DNA of 64,000 bases from Brevipalpus yothersi (Eukaryota > Arthropoda > Arachnida > Trombidiformes > Tenuipalpidae). The translations under genes were made by a program, and so were the position numbers. Below are positions 25,051-38,334 of the stretch, in pieces (the stretch's first letter is position 1; each line of letters begins with the position of its first letter). A model generated the notes under the pieces. That model ran no database searches. It saw only the letters and a program-made list of their open reading frames with translations, and had not been told where the DNA came from. The DNA lies in assembly GCA_003956705.1 (NCBI GenBank), contig QZCP01000579.1, positions 157,671 through 221,670 of the forward strand, read 5' to 3'.

Positions 25051-26638
25051 AGATCAAGAATACAAACAGATACAGACACTTATACACCAGAAAGAGAAAA
25101 CTTTTATATCCAAATCTCGATGATTATTGGCAAGTGAAAATGAAGAAGCAAAAAAGCAGATCGAAAAAAAACAGAATCTGATACCTTGAATTAAGATCAG
25201 TCTTGAGAAAGAGAGGGACAGAGAGAGCAAGCAAAATATTGATGAAGATTTGTGCCTTTTGCATGAGATCACGTTGCCATAAACCATAATCCAGAAGTTG
25301 AATGTGACCAGAAAAAGAATAGACCCATTGCGAAAATATCGCTTGGCCTCATGATGATGAGGTTTAGCTATCTGATATCTTTCGTCTTTTTTTCTGCTGA
25401 TCTTGGGTAATGATCATCTGGGATATATCTGAGAATGATGATGGTGATGATCGAGCAATATTGTAATCTGAAGAAGAATATATTCGAAATAGATACATAT
25501 ATGAGAGAGAGAGAGAGAAGATGAGCAGTAACCGTTTGATAGCCTCCAGATTCTGGTTTCTGCAAAAATTAAGCTCCAAGTTCTGGCTACTGAATTGGAT
25601 GGAAAGAATTCTTGAGTTTAAAGATTTTCATCCTTCATTCTTCTCTCTATCTCAATCCATTGATTCTGGAGTAAGCCATTTTGGAAGGCTCCCATGAAAA
25701 CCTAAGCAATTTTTCTTTTTTCGCTCTCTCTTCCTCTCTCATACACACACATATACACACACATTCATTCATCCACACTTGGAACCTACAGAATGAAACC
25801 ATCCGGAGAAATGATTCATGATAATATCAATTCAATGAGTCAAAAATTATCCCCTCTACCACACTATTGAAGGTTCCCATTCCTTTTTTCTTTCTTCAAT
25901 TTGAGAGAAAGAGAGAGAAAAAATTTCTGCTTCTCTTTCGTTGAAATACTATTATCAGCTGAGATAGCATTTTTTCTTGTTCTCATTTCTCTGGAAGCAG
26001 AATGATCTTAGGGAAAGAAGAGAGAGAGAGAAAAAAAAGATGGAAAGGATGAGGAAAGAGAAAGAGAAAGAGGATCATTCTTATTCACAGATATTGACTG
26101 ATCTCAAGCGAGACATGAACTCAATCATCCAAATAGGCAAATATATATTCCCAATGTGTACTTGCTCATGAATATCTTGAAAAGTAGCATACACTATGAG
26201 CATCATATTCAACCATAATAATATCTACCACACATACATGTATATCCGCAAGTATGTGAGAGAAGGGAGAGAGAGAACGCTGAAGGAAGACAAAAAATTT
26301 GGTGTAAATTATCATCATCATTACTCATGCATCATACTTGTGATGGAATGCATACAAGTTTGACGAGTACCAGGCATGAGGCTTAAGTATATAGCTCAGA
26401 TTTTTGTAGCATCATCTCTTATATTGTGGTGTTCTGTGTGTATATATATGTTAGATCTTTATCTGTGATTGAGGTTGAATGCCGTGAGAAGAGATGCTGG
26501 ATAGAGAGAGGAACCATAAGTGTGTGTGCATATTTGAGAGATGAAGAGGAGGATAGGAAGGAGATACCTTTTTCTTTCACACTCAAAGTATTTCTCAAGG
26601 AATCTTAAGCATACAAGCTTTCGAAGACCGAGAAAGAG

Positions 26639-26672
<34 letters not shown>

Positions 26673-27140
26673 CTGAAGGAAGAGAAAAGCATCAAACAGC
26701 AAGCCAACATCCAGGCAAGCGAAAAGCATTCCGATATTCGTGGTTCATATTTCATCGGATAATGAGATTTCCTTCGGTTCCTTGAGAAAAAGAGTAGTAG
26801 TAGGAGTAGTGTAGAGAGAGAGAGAGAGAGAAAGAAAGAGAGAGAGAGAGGCAAAAAAGAAAGAGAGGAAGAGAACGAACCTTTCAGTTTGGTCCGTTTC
26901 CTTCGGGTATCGATCCAAATGTGGTGAGCATTCCTCTTTGTTAGATAATCGATATCGTACTTCAGAAGAGAATAGCAAAGGAGGAGAGAAAGAGAAAGTG
27001 AGTTCAATCAACGACAACTTGCTTTGGTGCCTTTTTCTTTTTCGTTTCTTCATTCCATACGATTCTACAACCTCTCTCTTTCTTTCTCTCTTTCTCTCTC
27101 CTCCTCAATCCTATTCTATGAGCTTTCCAATTCACCTTAT

Positions 27141-27173
<33 letters not shown>

Positions 27174-27332
27174 CTCAATCCATGTTGTGTTCTTCTCTGT
27201 CTCTTTCGCTCGCTTAGCTGATTAGATCCGGAAGGAGGAAACAAAGATGAGAGCAAGAGAGAGAAGAAAACTATGATTAGTGGAATTCTATCTCAGGCAT
27301 CCATTGACATTCAGATCGGTAAGTGAAGGTAT

Positions 27333-27365
<33 letters not shown>

Positions 27366-28149
27366 CCTTGTAGCCGTTCCAGTTCAGTGTTCTGTATAGC
27401 ATATCATTGGTAAGAAGATTTTCCGATGGACAAGTTAGAATTAGGTGTGAGAGAGGATTGAACAAATCGGTTAGTTGAATTTATCCTCTGTCAAATAATA
27501 TTGGAGATCAAGAAGTTCATGAGTATGTAGGGAAGGGAGAGAGAGAGAGAAAACTTCTCATTCTTTACTGACAGACAATAAACAAAAGTCTGTGTAAGTC
27601 AACGAGTGTGAAAAGATTTTCAAGTGATCAAAGTCGAGTCAAAGTGAATTAGATAACAATAATATGTGTAAAGTTCTCCCCAAACCAAGAGTAAACCCAA
27701 TTGTCGGGTATTGTGAAAGTGAATCCCTTTGAATCTCAATCAGATGCGATGTTTCCAAGTGTGTGGATGCATATTTCCAGAACAAATGCATGAATGTACA
27801 TTTATTTATAAATATGAATAGACACACGTGTATCGTGAAATATTTGATTCCAAAGGAGAATAACAGAAAATAGATTGGCTAATAAACGGGAAGAGAGAAA
27901 GAGGAAAAGAGAGGGGAGAGAGAAAGAAAACGTGGTGAACGTTGAACAATTTATAAAACATCTAATGATGATTCTCTCTTTATTCCAAATCCTTTTAATG
28001 ATCCATTCCTCCATCAGCCTTTCTAGTCTCTTTTTCTCAACTCTCATATATATATGAGTATGTGAGTATATAAAGAAAACCGGTGACTTTTTCACCATTG
28101 AATGCAATATGAATGGGACTCTTGGATGAAATAAATGCTTGCTCAGTTG

Positions 28150-28152
<3 letters not shown>

Positions 28153-28210
<58 letters not shown>
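28153..28210. repeat. (GA)n microsatellite
   Basis: About 58 nt of perfect AG dinucleotides. Confidence 0.97.
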
Positions 28211-28212
<2 letters not shown>

Positions 28213-29089
28213 AAAGAGTGAATGAAAGAAGCTGCTCAAATGCCGGCTCTCATCTGTTCAATTCACTGTGGCTATTATTATTGAGCAAAAGAATTGGTGT
28301 GATAAAAACAACGCTATCCATCATGAGGTTCCCAAATAGAATGGATTGTTTGCCTTTATTAGAAATCTATCGATTCTTTATATATATATCTACATTCTTT
28401 ACTTTGCTCTACTGTTTGGCTGTCTGATTAGGATCAGTATTCTCGCTTTCCCCTCTCTTCTAAGACTAGCTCTCTGACGCTGGATGCTTTCTAGTCTATT
28501 CCCTAATTCTTTTGATTCTTTCCCCAGTTACTCCATAGACTCCACTTCTGTGTGAAGGTATGCCCCAGTTTTCTCCACATTTTGCTCACCAAATTCTTTT
28601 TCTTCGCTTTCTTCATCAAGTTCATTAAGCAAGAAAGAAAAGCAAAAAGAGAGTAAGTAGAATAGGAAAAGCAAACCTTTTCTCTCTCTCTCCCTTTCAT
28701 CGAAAAAAAAGCTGATCCAATGACTATTACTGTGTGCAATACGCTATCACTATTACCCAATGTCCAGTTGATTAGAGAAAGAGAGAGAAAGAGAGACAAG
28801 AATAGTTGACCAGTACAAGAAGGCATACTTCTTATCAATGTTCCTGGGCAATATGCTCTGATAGACAAATGGTACAACACACAAAAAGCCTTCTCTTTTC
28901 ATAACCATGTTAGAACAATAGTACAATAGAATGTTTGTTTTTCTATTTACATCTACTGAAGAGATTATGATGTAATACGATGATTTTTTTCCCGCCATCA
29001 TCATCACAATGCCTTGTAGCTGGATATGTGTATGTAAGTGAATCAGCAACCCCATTATTCGCTTTCATAGATATACAAAACTTTTAGAG

Positions 29090-29092
<3 letters not shown>

Positions 29093-29133
<41 letters not shown>
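29093..29133. repeat. (GA)n microsatellite
   Basis: About 41 nt of perfect AG dinucleotides. Confidence 0.97.
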
Positions 29134-29135
<2 letters not shown>

Positions 29136-30382
29136 AGATGTATATGTATGAAGCATAGTAATGACTGGGCAAAGAATACATTTATTACATACACAAACAC
29201 AGAAAAAGTTCCATGGTCAAGTTTTTCATGATATTCGTATGTATTCCTGTGAAAGTTCATGGACTAGAAAAAAAGGAGAAGAGAAAAATTAGATATTTTG
29301 AAGATTTGTGTAGAATACAAATAATTTTCCTCTTTCTTCTCACCCTCTTTGCCCTATTCTCTTTTTCCATTCTTTTTTACTATTCTCTTGGTTAATTTAA
29401 TGCAGCCATTTGGAACAAGAATGTTTGAAAATGGTTGAAAGATGAATCAGTTTTAAGACTCATACTGAAAAGAGAGAGAAAGAGAGTTTTGAATTATTAA
29501 AAAAAGAGTCTCAATTACTTTGTATAGTGAACTCAGTGATAGGGTTGAGGGTTGTCAAGAGTTATGCATTTAAAATATTCATGGACTGAAGATTTGTCAT
29601 GAGAAAAAGAGGAAGAAAAAAATTTTGAAGCATTGAATATGAGAGCGAGAGAAAGAAAGAGAAGAGAAATAAAACAATTGCTGTGAGGCATTGAATAAAT
29701 TGTGATCTGACCTCTGGAAAATTAGAATCTATTAGACATCTTTTTTTTATTCTTTCTCTCTTTTAGTTCTCTTTCAACTTCATTATATTTTGAACTTGGT
29801 GAGCTTCAGTCTCTTTCACTATTTTTTTTCGACGAAAAGAATTCTTCGCCTAGTAGTTTGTCATTCAATTTTATTTGTCACCCATTTTGGGAAGGAATAT
29901 TTTTATATATATATATTCACTCAAAGACACTCTCTCACTCACTCACATACATACACACACGAAAAATGTTTTATCTATCCAAATCATGATGCAAAGATAT
30001 ATTTTGCACACAAGTTCCCAAGTGATTTTCCGAGAGTGAGTGAGAGAGATGGATTTGGAATGTATCATCTGGCAGAGGAATGCAAAATTTTTTACAGTAA
30101 AAGTAAAAGTGAAGAATAACTGAGAGCACTGGAGAGGATGACTGAAGATGCTAGGGAAAAGAAGAAGTAATAGCTAGCAAGAAGAAGAGGAAGGAGTACT
30201 AGGAGAATAAAAAGAGAAGAAGAAGAAGAGGAGAAAAATTGGAAATTGAAGGAAAAACTTGCACACACACAAATATATATATACAGAGTCATACTTTAGT
30301 CAGCAAAGATCGAAAGGGCTGAGAGAGATCGCTCGATCGATTATTGAAACACCATTTTCTCCAGCATTCTTTTTATATATCG

Positions 30383-30385
<3 letters not shown>

Positions 30386-30434
<49 letters not shown>
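30386..30434. repeat. (TC)n microsatellite
   Basis: About 49 nt of perfect TC, opposite in sense to the GA array at 30747-30783. Confidence 0.97.
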
Positions 30435-30437
<3 letters not shown>

Positions 30438-30742
30438 GAGAGCTTTTCACTTGTGAAACTGATTTTCTCTCTTCTTCTTCTCCTCCTCTTCTTATTCTTT
30501 CCACTTTTAAACTTTTTTCTTTTTTCTTCTTCGTCCTTCTCGATGCTATACTTTCTCTCTTGGAGGAATTGGAATAGAAAAATATCATAACTTCTTTCTG
30601 CTTTCATCATCGCACGCTGTGCACTGTGTATTCAACTGTCAACACACACATACTAACAATCAACTTGCAACTGTTAAGAAGTCTACCAGAAGAAGAATAG
30701 TGAAAAAAGAAGAAGAAGAAGCTCTATGATAGGGATCCCTCT

Positions 30743-30746
<4 letters not shown>

Positions 30747-30783
<37 letters not shown>
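30747..30783. repeat. (GA)n microsatellite
   Basis: About 37 nt of perfect GA. Confidence 0.97.
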
Positions 30784-30789
<6 letters not shown>

Positions 30790-33700
30790 TGATTTTTGTA
30801 TGGAAGAGAAGAAAAAAATCATGAAGGTTGAAACTCTAACTGAGTAATACAATTTTCACTGTATTTATTTACCATTCAGAAACTATTCCATGACAGTGTT
30901 TTTGTTAGGGATGCCCAAATACAATCGCTATGAATATGTCACCCAGAGTGAGAGTGTAATATTCTCTTTTGGCGATAGAATATGCTACTGGACTACCTTG
31001 TATACAGATGTGTATTCTGAAATACTGGATGCTTGCATATACTGAGCTGGGTTCTGGAATCAGAGTTGAAGAATTTATCATGCAAAAGTGAATCGAGCCC
31101 AGTATATTGATAAAACCCCTTACAATGAATGTATTTCTAGATATTTTAATGAGCAGAATGGGAGAATATCCCTCTCTCTCCGTGTATATTGAAAATGTCT
31201 GATACTCTTGTGAATTATCAGCGAGAACATATAACACAAATGCATGAATGAACACCCTAAGTATATGTTACAAATGTTTCCTACCATTCTTGCAGAAAAT
31301 TCTTGGAATTGAAATTGTGAAATCAGCTCTCGGGACCATTTTAATGGTGCAACACTTCGTACACCATTTTCGAATGAAATTTTTTTCTCCTGTTAGCCAA
31401 ATTTGAGCAATATTGAGCTCAATTTAAAGGCAAATTCGATGACAAACTTGGTCCCTTCTTAAACTTTGTACACTTCCAGGAAGGTGCTTAAATTACTCTT
31501 TCTTTCTTTCTTTCTGTTTTGTATGAGCATTTCTGTTGTTTCTCTTTTCGCCTCCTTAAGCTTGCCAATTGAATTAGAGAGAAAATGAGATAATAATGAG
31601 AATCCATTTCAAGCGCATAATATATTGCTTGGACTAAGTGTAACTATTCTATTTCTCCATGAATATTTGGTTAGACAAGACATATAATAGCTTAAATTAA
31701 GGGAAAAACATATTAAGGTATGAGAAGAAGAATGTAGGCAAAATTCTTCATTCATTCTACCAACACTATCGCTAGGGCTTATGTGTGTGCCTTACTCGTT
31801 ATTCCACCTCATCCACATGAAGAATGTGAAAATACATTGAGATTATCTAGCTGAAGAATGCTTTACCACAGCTTTGTGTGCCACACACACACACACACAC
31901 ACATACACACAATACATGAGGTCGTTTGATGATGATAAGAGAGGTATGCAAATCATTTGAGCTGGGATCTGAAATATATTTATTCAAATAGCTTCAGTGA
32001 AAATGCGAGTCTATACGTATATGACTGGAATCACTGCTGTTCATCCATTTGAGCTCGGTGGAGGCATAGATAATTGATCAAATTTTTTATTCCAAAATAC
32101 AGCAATATGATAGACGAAAGCCAGATTCAAAATGATTATTAATTGAATATGGATTGATGTTGCCTGGATGGTGTCTACCTGTTTTGCCATATTTTTTATA
32201 TAAATGAAATATCATCTCTCGCCATGAAAAGCTGATGAGGTTGTCTCTATTCCTAGCTAGTAGATTTTGTCTACGTGTATATGATGAAATTAAGTGAAAA
32301 TTTTCCAGATTACTTGATATAAGAGGAGAAATAAAGAAAGAGAGAGAGAGAGAAAGAGAGAGAGAGAAAAGAAAGTGGAAGCCCATAATTTCGATGAACC
32401 TTGCCACCATTAGAGATGAAGTATCAGTTGTATGTAGAATAATTTTTTCGAGCTCAAGTGAATAACAATTGAGAATGAAGAATTGGAGGAGGAAGAAGGG
32501 AATAATGTATGAGACTATGAGTAGATACTTTTGCTCAGAGTTCTTAATATTTGCTTGTAAAGTGGATAAAGAGGTTCAAAAATTGAGGTTTAACAAGAGG
32601 CTTGATCAAATAATGTATGCAAAGAGTGGAGATGAGAAGGAACTGTGTGTATAAAATCATCAGGGTTCACAAAATGAGAGGTTGTCAGAATACAGTAGTA
32701 GTATAAGAATAAGAGGAAAAAAGACCTCAAAAAGGAAGTGCTGGAAGAGAATTAGAAGAGAGTTTTTCAGCATTTCAACATCATTATTAGGAATTTGAAA
32801 ACAATAGATCGAGATAATTTTCAAAGGAAAAAGAATGAAGTGGGAATAAGAAATGAAAATTTTGAATATCAAAAAAGTATATGAGTGAAAAAATGAGAAG
32901 GTATTTCCAAGACTTTCTTCATACAAATTTTGTTCAGATAATCTTCTCCAGTTTTACATGAGAATTATGTTTGTTTTATATATTCAAATTTTGTTTTTCG
33001 GGAGGCCTATTTTATGGGGATAAGAAATAAGGAATGAAATCAAATCTCACTCTCTTCTATTCTCTTCTCTTTTTCCCAATTCTAAATAAACTTGAAACGG
33101 AGCAAACATTAAGGAATCGAGTTCAGTTGTTGGAAGTATATAAGTATGAGGATAAAAAAAAAGAAAGAAATAAAAATGGAAGTTGAATAGTATTTACTTA
33201 CATACACACACACACACATCTAAATATACTCTTCGGCAATGATGGATGGAAAATAATGAAGTTTATGGAATATTCACAGTCAGAATTGAATAGATTTGCT
33301 CCCTTTTCCTGTCACATTTTCCACTCAAATTTGAAAGAGAGAAGCCTAAAGACTGAGGAAGAGAGAGAAAGAGACTAAAAAAGGAAGATAGAATCTTGAA
33401 TATCAATTTTTCTCTCTCCTCTCTCTCATTCAATTTTTCTCAACAAACATCCAAGTTCATACGATAAAAAAATTGGGCAAATATATATATAACGCACACA
33501 CACACATACACACTCCTTTATTCTCTGTACATTCTTTGAATAGTGTATAAATGTTGGTGAAAGAATTCAAGAACTGTTTCTGGGTGAGTCGAGTGTGTAG
33601 ATTTTTTGCCTTCTCTCTCTCTCTTTTCAGATGAATTGTGGCTGTTTCATGAGTTGAAATGGTTTTATTCGCAAAATGTGCCTTCAAACGTACACCAATT

Positions 33701-34534
33701 TTGTTCGGATAAATGGTGACAGATTGGCTCTTATCACCCTGCCCTCCATCCATCCGCTCAGTCCCATCATCATCACGGTTCAGTTCCAAATTCAGCTGCA
33801 CTCATGATTCCTTCTCTCTTTCACTATTCCTTTTTTTTCTCACCCGAATTCCTTATGTATGTATCCTCACGTTGGATGCTCGGAAGAGAGAAGAAAGTTT
33901 TTTTTATGTTCATATGAACATGGTGAAAACAGAGAATGATATTATGGAAGAACATCAGTTGGAATGTTCATAGGAGAGAGGGAGAAAGAATTTTTCTCTT
34001 ATATATATTTCGATCTTGGGCATAAGTATCTCGACACATATACTGACGCAAAACAAAGTCACCAGTAATCATTATCTTCAGCATTCAAACTCCATACCAG
34101 TTCAGGGAGCAAAATTTTTGAAGAAAGAGAAAAATTATGGGAACACTAAAGTGATTTATGAATTTGTAAATGATTATAAAAATGGAGAAGGTTTTGCAGT
34201 TGGTTTGATTTCACAAATGTGTGAATATGGCTTTTCTTCTTACACTCGAGCATTCCTCTAGTCTTTCCAAAACCCAATGTCTCTCTTTCCTTCTCTTTTG
34301 GGGGACAAATAGCTGAAATTTTTCTTTGCACTTTTTGGCTCAAATTGGGCTCCATTTTTGGGTCCAAGATTCTTGAATAGCTGAGAGAGAAAATATTGAT
34401 GCTTGCCTGATTCAAAGGTGAAAATGACGACATCAAGATTGCGGTTCTAAGTGGTTCAGAAATGACCAGAATCTCAAACTCATATTCTGAGCAGAGATTA
34501 CTCTTCTGCCCTTCTGTTTTTCATCTTCTTCCAG

Positions 34535-34777
34535 CCAGTGAGATTGAGAAAGTGGAAATATCTTGTCCATAGTCACCATTTCGATCATAATCCAGCCACC
34601 ATGGTGATCGCTAAACCTCAGAGATGGGCAAGAAAAGTGCCTAGAAAAGCAATATTACGATTGTGGACGCCTATTGGAGTGAAAGATTGCGTGATAAAAC
34701 ATTTTCCAAGCAATAATTCTGGTTCTCTCTCTCTCTCTCTCTCTCCTCTGATCACCCAGAATATGTCTGCACCATAG
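34535..34777 (+). other. Coding-like plus-strand segment with acceptor and strong Kozak ATG
   Basis: A strong pyrimidine-rich acceptor (TTTTTCATCTTCTTCCAG) precedes a frame of complex composition: PVRLRKWKYLVHSHHFDHNP, then AKPQRWARKVPRKAILRLW, then GVKDCVIKHFPSNN. It then runs into Ser-Leu repeats and stops at 34777. An internal ATG at 34601 sits in GCCACCATGG, the full animal initiation consensus, and would give a 58-residue peptide. The opposite strand is closed by stops. No family is recognised. Confidence 0.27.
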
Positions 34778-34819
34778 CTTTTCTCTTCATTCTTTTCTCA
34801 TTTCTCCTTTTCTTCACTC

Positions 34820-34822
<3 letters not shown>

Positions 34823-34861
<39 letters not shown>
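34823..34861. repeat. (TC)n microsatellite
   Basis: About 39 nt of perfect TC. Confidence 0.97.
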
Positions 34862-34864
<3 letters not shown>

Positions 34865-36097
34865 CTCTATTGATGCATCTTTTCTCATGCCTCTTCCTGA
34901 TCCAGTGCCATTGCCCTGACTTGCAAAGTGATAGAGATGGAGAGACTAAACTATTCTCTCTCTTCTTCAAATATTCCATCCATCTACCTTAGGTCGCATC
35001 TATTTCACTGGAATTGAGTGAGAGAGGAATATTTCGAAATCTCATGAACACACTCGCACACATACACACACCCACAAACAGCCAGATAAGCTTACTTACT
35101 AGAGCTCAATACACTTCTTGTCAGAAATTGGAATGTTTTTATCCTGCTTCTTCTTGTTTATCGTTTCTTCCATTGAATACCTCTTCTGTTAGGCAAAGAG
35201 GAGTGAAGAAAAAAATCTTCCAAGCAGGCGCATTCAGAAAAATACACTCTTTTTCTTTCTATTTCTCATCTTCTCTCTTCCAACATTCACAGTCACTGAG
35301 TATTGGGATGCCCAGCATCAAAAGTGTCCTCCAATTACCTGATACACTATCACATCTTTTCAATTTTTCAAGATCTGATCGATCTTTTCTGCAGAGGAAG
35401 AGAAGAAGGAAAGACAAAATGGAAAGATAAATAGGAGAAAATCGATAATACACCGACAATCTCTACCTATTTTCTAGATTTGCTCATTTTTCTAACTCGA
35501 TCTTCCGGAAGCTTAGTCTCAAACTCTTCTCCTTCTCTGTCCCTCTGCTCAAAAGCTCGTCCATCGTCTGTGGAGAGAATTTCTTTTATCCATCTTCCTC
35601 TCTATGGGAAACAATTTGATACTATAGCCACTCTGTGTAAAATGCTTGACTACTTTTCTTATCTTTTTTCTTTTTTTCATTCGATTTTTTCCACCAAATT
35701 GATGAAATTTTCCATCACATTGTGAAATAATTTCATTTTGATAGCAGAACGTACTGAATCATAAGGTCTCGTTTTTTGCCTTTCTTTTCAATACATTAAG
35801 TCTACACTTCATGGCAAGTGAGAAAAAGGAGGAAAAATAATTGTAAGATATTGCTTACATGGGGCAAAGGTGCAAGCAAATTCTGCTTATTAGCTTGCAC
35901 ACTCTGACTCTGTGATAAGATCAAATCGTATTCATGAGATGTCAGAAAGATTATGAGTCCTTTATTCGCCATCTCTCTTTCTCTTCCGTCATTTATGCTC
36001 GATGATTCCACATGAATATTGCAAATATACAAGCTCAAAGTCTCATTGATATAGGAGTTTTGCTGATCTTTTTTTTCATTTCGTTGGAGTGACATTT

Positions 36098-36130
<33 letters not shown>

Positions 36131-36575
36131 CTCTCTTACCAAACAATCTGGAGCATAATCCTCCATTTTATGCATCTTTTCATCCTCTTGGTTCACTTAT
36201 TTTGCTGTCTGCTGTCTGTTCAATTTTTTTTCTTCTCACATCTTCCATACCTCTCTTCTCTCTCTTCTCTCTCTTCTCTCTTTCCATCTTCATCTCTCTT
36301 TCACTTTCTCTTTTACTCTCGTCTTATTTTCTATCAACATTCACCTCATCCAAAATCTACACATACATGAGCCAAACACACTTTTCACCTTCTTAAATGT
36401 ATGGATAATATTATAAGTATAGCTGAGCATATTCTGGGGAGAAAGTCATGATATTATGATCACAAACACGTGAATGGGTAATATTTGCACGCTCTTGAAT
36501 CAATTAGCATAGATTCGAATAACTAGGATAGTGTATTATTCGAATAAGTAAAAATAGTTAAGTAAAAAGAATACA

Positions 36576-36647
36576 CACTCATATATATATATATATATAT
36601 CTCGCCCAATTCGGACTATTATTATATGAGTGGTAGAAAAGGGCGAG
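36576..36647. other. Interleaved inverted repeats (pseudoknot-like)
   Basis: CACTCATATA (36576-36585) is complementary to TATATGAGTG (36623-36632), and CTCGCCC (36601-36607) is complementary to GGGCGAG (36641-36647). The arms are ordered A-B-A'-B', the topology of a pseudoknot if transcribed. The surroundings lack the usual GA repeats. Confidence 0.35.
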
Positions 36648-36882
36648 CCATAAAGTGAGCATAGCGTTAAGTTAATAAATAGTTTATTAAATATTATTCT
36701 TTGTCATGTGTCTATAAGCTTTCTCTCTTTCTCTCTTCCTCTATCATTCATTTCTTATTCTCGTTCATTCCATCTTCTCTCCCTCTTCTGTCAAATTGTA
36801 TTCCATAATATTCCCTTGGAATATTCCCAGAGTATTCCCTCTCTCTCTCGCTCTCTCACTTTCAATGGAAATCAATTTCAAA

Positions 36883-36896
36883 GCGCCATCTACTGT
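36883..36896 (-). promoter_or_regulatory. CTCF-like insulator motif
   Basis: The minus strand reads ACAGTAGATGGCGC. It matches 13 of 14 positions of the commonly given CTCF consensus CCASYAGRKGGCRS, including the invariant AG-R-K-GGC core. CTCF occurs in most arthropods. The site lies in the middle of the gene-poor block separating the minus-strand gene group from the plus-strand innexin. A single motif without binding data is only suggestive. Confidence 0.35.
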
Positions 36897-38224
36897 GGTA
36901 CGTAAATCGTTAGCATTCGTTCCCATCATTCTTCATCATTTAACGTTTGTCTTTATCGTTTTTCACCTTTCCTTCTCTTTTTCTATATTTATATCAATGA
37001 TTCTCAGATCCTTAAAAGAATCTTCTCTTTTACTTTTTCATCTCGATGCTCAATCAATTATCTATCTTGCTTATTGCTTTTGTGTTTTGTCTAGTGCCAT
37101 TTTCGCCGCCATATCATGAACCTCTTTCTCGTTTTGACAGTCATTTAGGATTTTCTCATTTATCAAGTCCACCTTATCTGAATTTTATTCTTGCTGGGAT
37201 TCCTATTTCAGTCTTTTTTTGCTTTTCGGTAAAATTATATATCAGATGTATATTCGTGAAAATATATTTGAGTTTTGATTCTTCTTTCAGAATTGATATT
37301 ATCCACAGATAGGCAGAACAGTAATGATAGCACATACCATGTGACCCTCATGAGTACCGTATGGTATACTTGATGATGTGGTTTTGGTTTGGTTTGGTTG
37401 AAAGAATATCTGAGCTTATGATGCTCATAATAAACATGATAAAAATTTTTGCTCCAACTACTGTATATGATATGAACTTTTATGTTGAACTATTTTTTGA
37501 CGTTCTTTCTATCTATCTGAAATCATACATACACAACCTTTTTCACTCATGAACGAATTTCAATCATCATACTACATACACATTCAATTCAATCATGTGG
37601 AGCCCAGGTTTTTTTACCGGGAATATTTTACTTTATTTCTTTTCATCTTCTTCTTGAGTTACGATGATGATCATGATCATCATGATGATGCTGAATACAA
37701 TTTTATTTCATCAACCTTCTGATTTCAACTGCGGTGAACACCGCACAATCTTGTTTCTAGATCTGCTTTCATCATCGAAGAATCTTTCGCATTTTTCTCT
37801 CTTCCAGGGAATGAAATTCCATCATCTACCATGATACAGTAACTGATCGAATAGGCAAATTTTCTCTCCATTCAAATATGATAATCAGAACATGCATTGA
37901 TTCTCTTTCTGACTCACATGTGTAACTTTGGATAGAGCAAGAACATTGTTACTGGTTGTGGTGGAGGAAGTAATTCTCCTCACCCATACCGCCACCATCA
38001 GATTACCTTGCAAAATATGTAAGGCATATCGAAATATCATGTGGATAAATTTATTCTAATTCTTGGAAAGCAAGTCGAGGAAAAGAGGAAAAAGAGATGA
38101 AAAGAATTGAGAAACGTCTAAGTATAGTTGGTGAAATAATTTCATACAATGAAAAGCATGTGAGACCAGATATTATATTCCAACAGAAAAGAGAATTGAG
38201 TTCTTTTTTTCCTAAGTCCATGAA

Positions 38225-38270
38225 TCTCTCTCTCTCTCTCTCTCTCTCTTTCATGGGTTTCAAGTGTAGG

Positions 38271-38330
<60 letters not shown>
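38225..38330. repeat. Inverted (TC)n / (GA)n pair
   Basis: TC at 38225-38249 and GA at 38273-38330 are separated by about 23 nt. They form a potential hairpin with an uninterrupted ~25-bp stem, and slippage could shift its register. Confidence 0.95.

Positions 38331-38334
<4 letters not shown>

Larger units (their letters stand above)
25051..34534. other. Non-coding stretch with many microsatellites
   Basis: No recognisable gene. It contains GA/TC arrays at 27339-27362, 28153-28210, 29093-29133, 30386-30434 and 30747-30783, an (AC)n tract at 31882-31902, GAAA-like tracts near 26640-26680 and 26820-26860, and unique AT-rich DNA at about 30.8-33 kb. The 116-residue minus frame at 31255-30905 has no family features. 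Confidence 0.5.

Noticed and set aside
36581..36600. (AT)n tract as a possible origin or telomeric feature
   Set aside because: Simple dinucleotide run with no further support.
37661..37690. Palindromic GATGATCATGATCATCATGATGAT
   Set aside because: Low-complexity ATC/GAT repeats form such palindromes by default. The same words recur at 23.7 and 49.7 kb.
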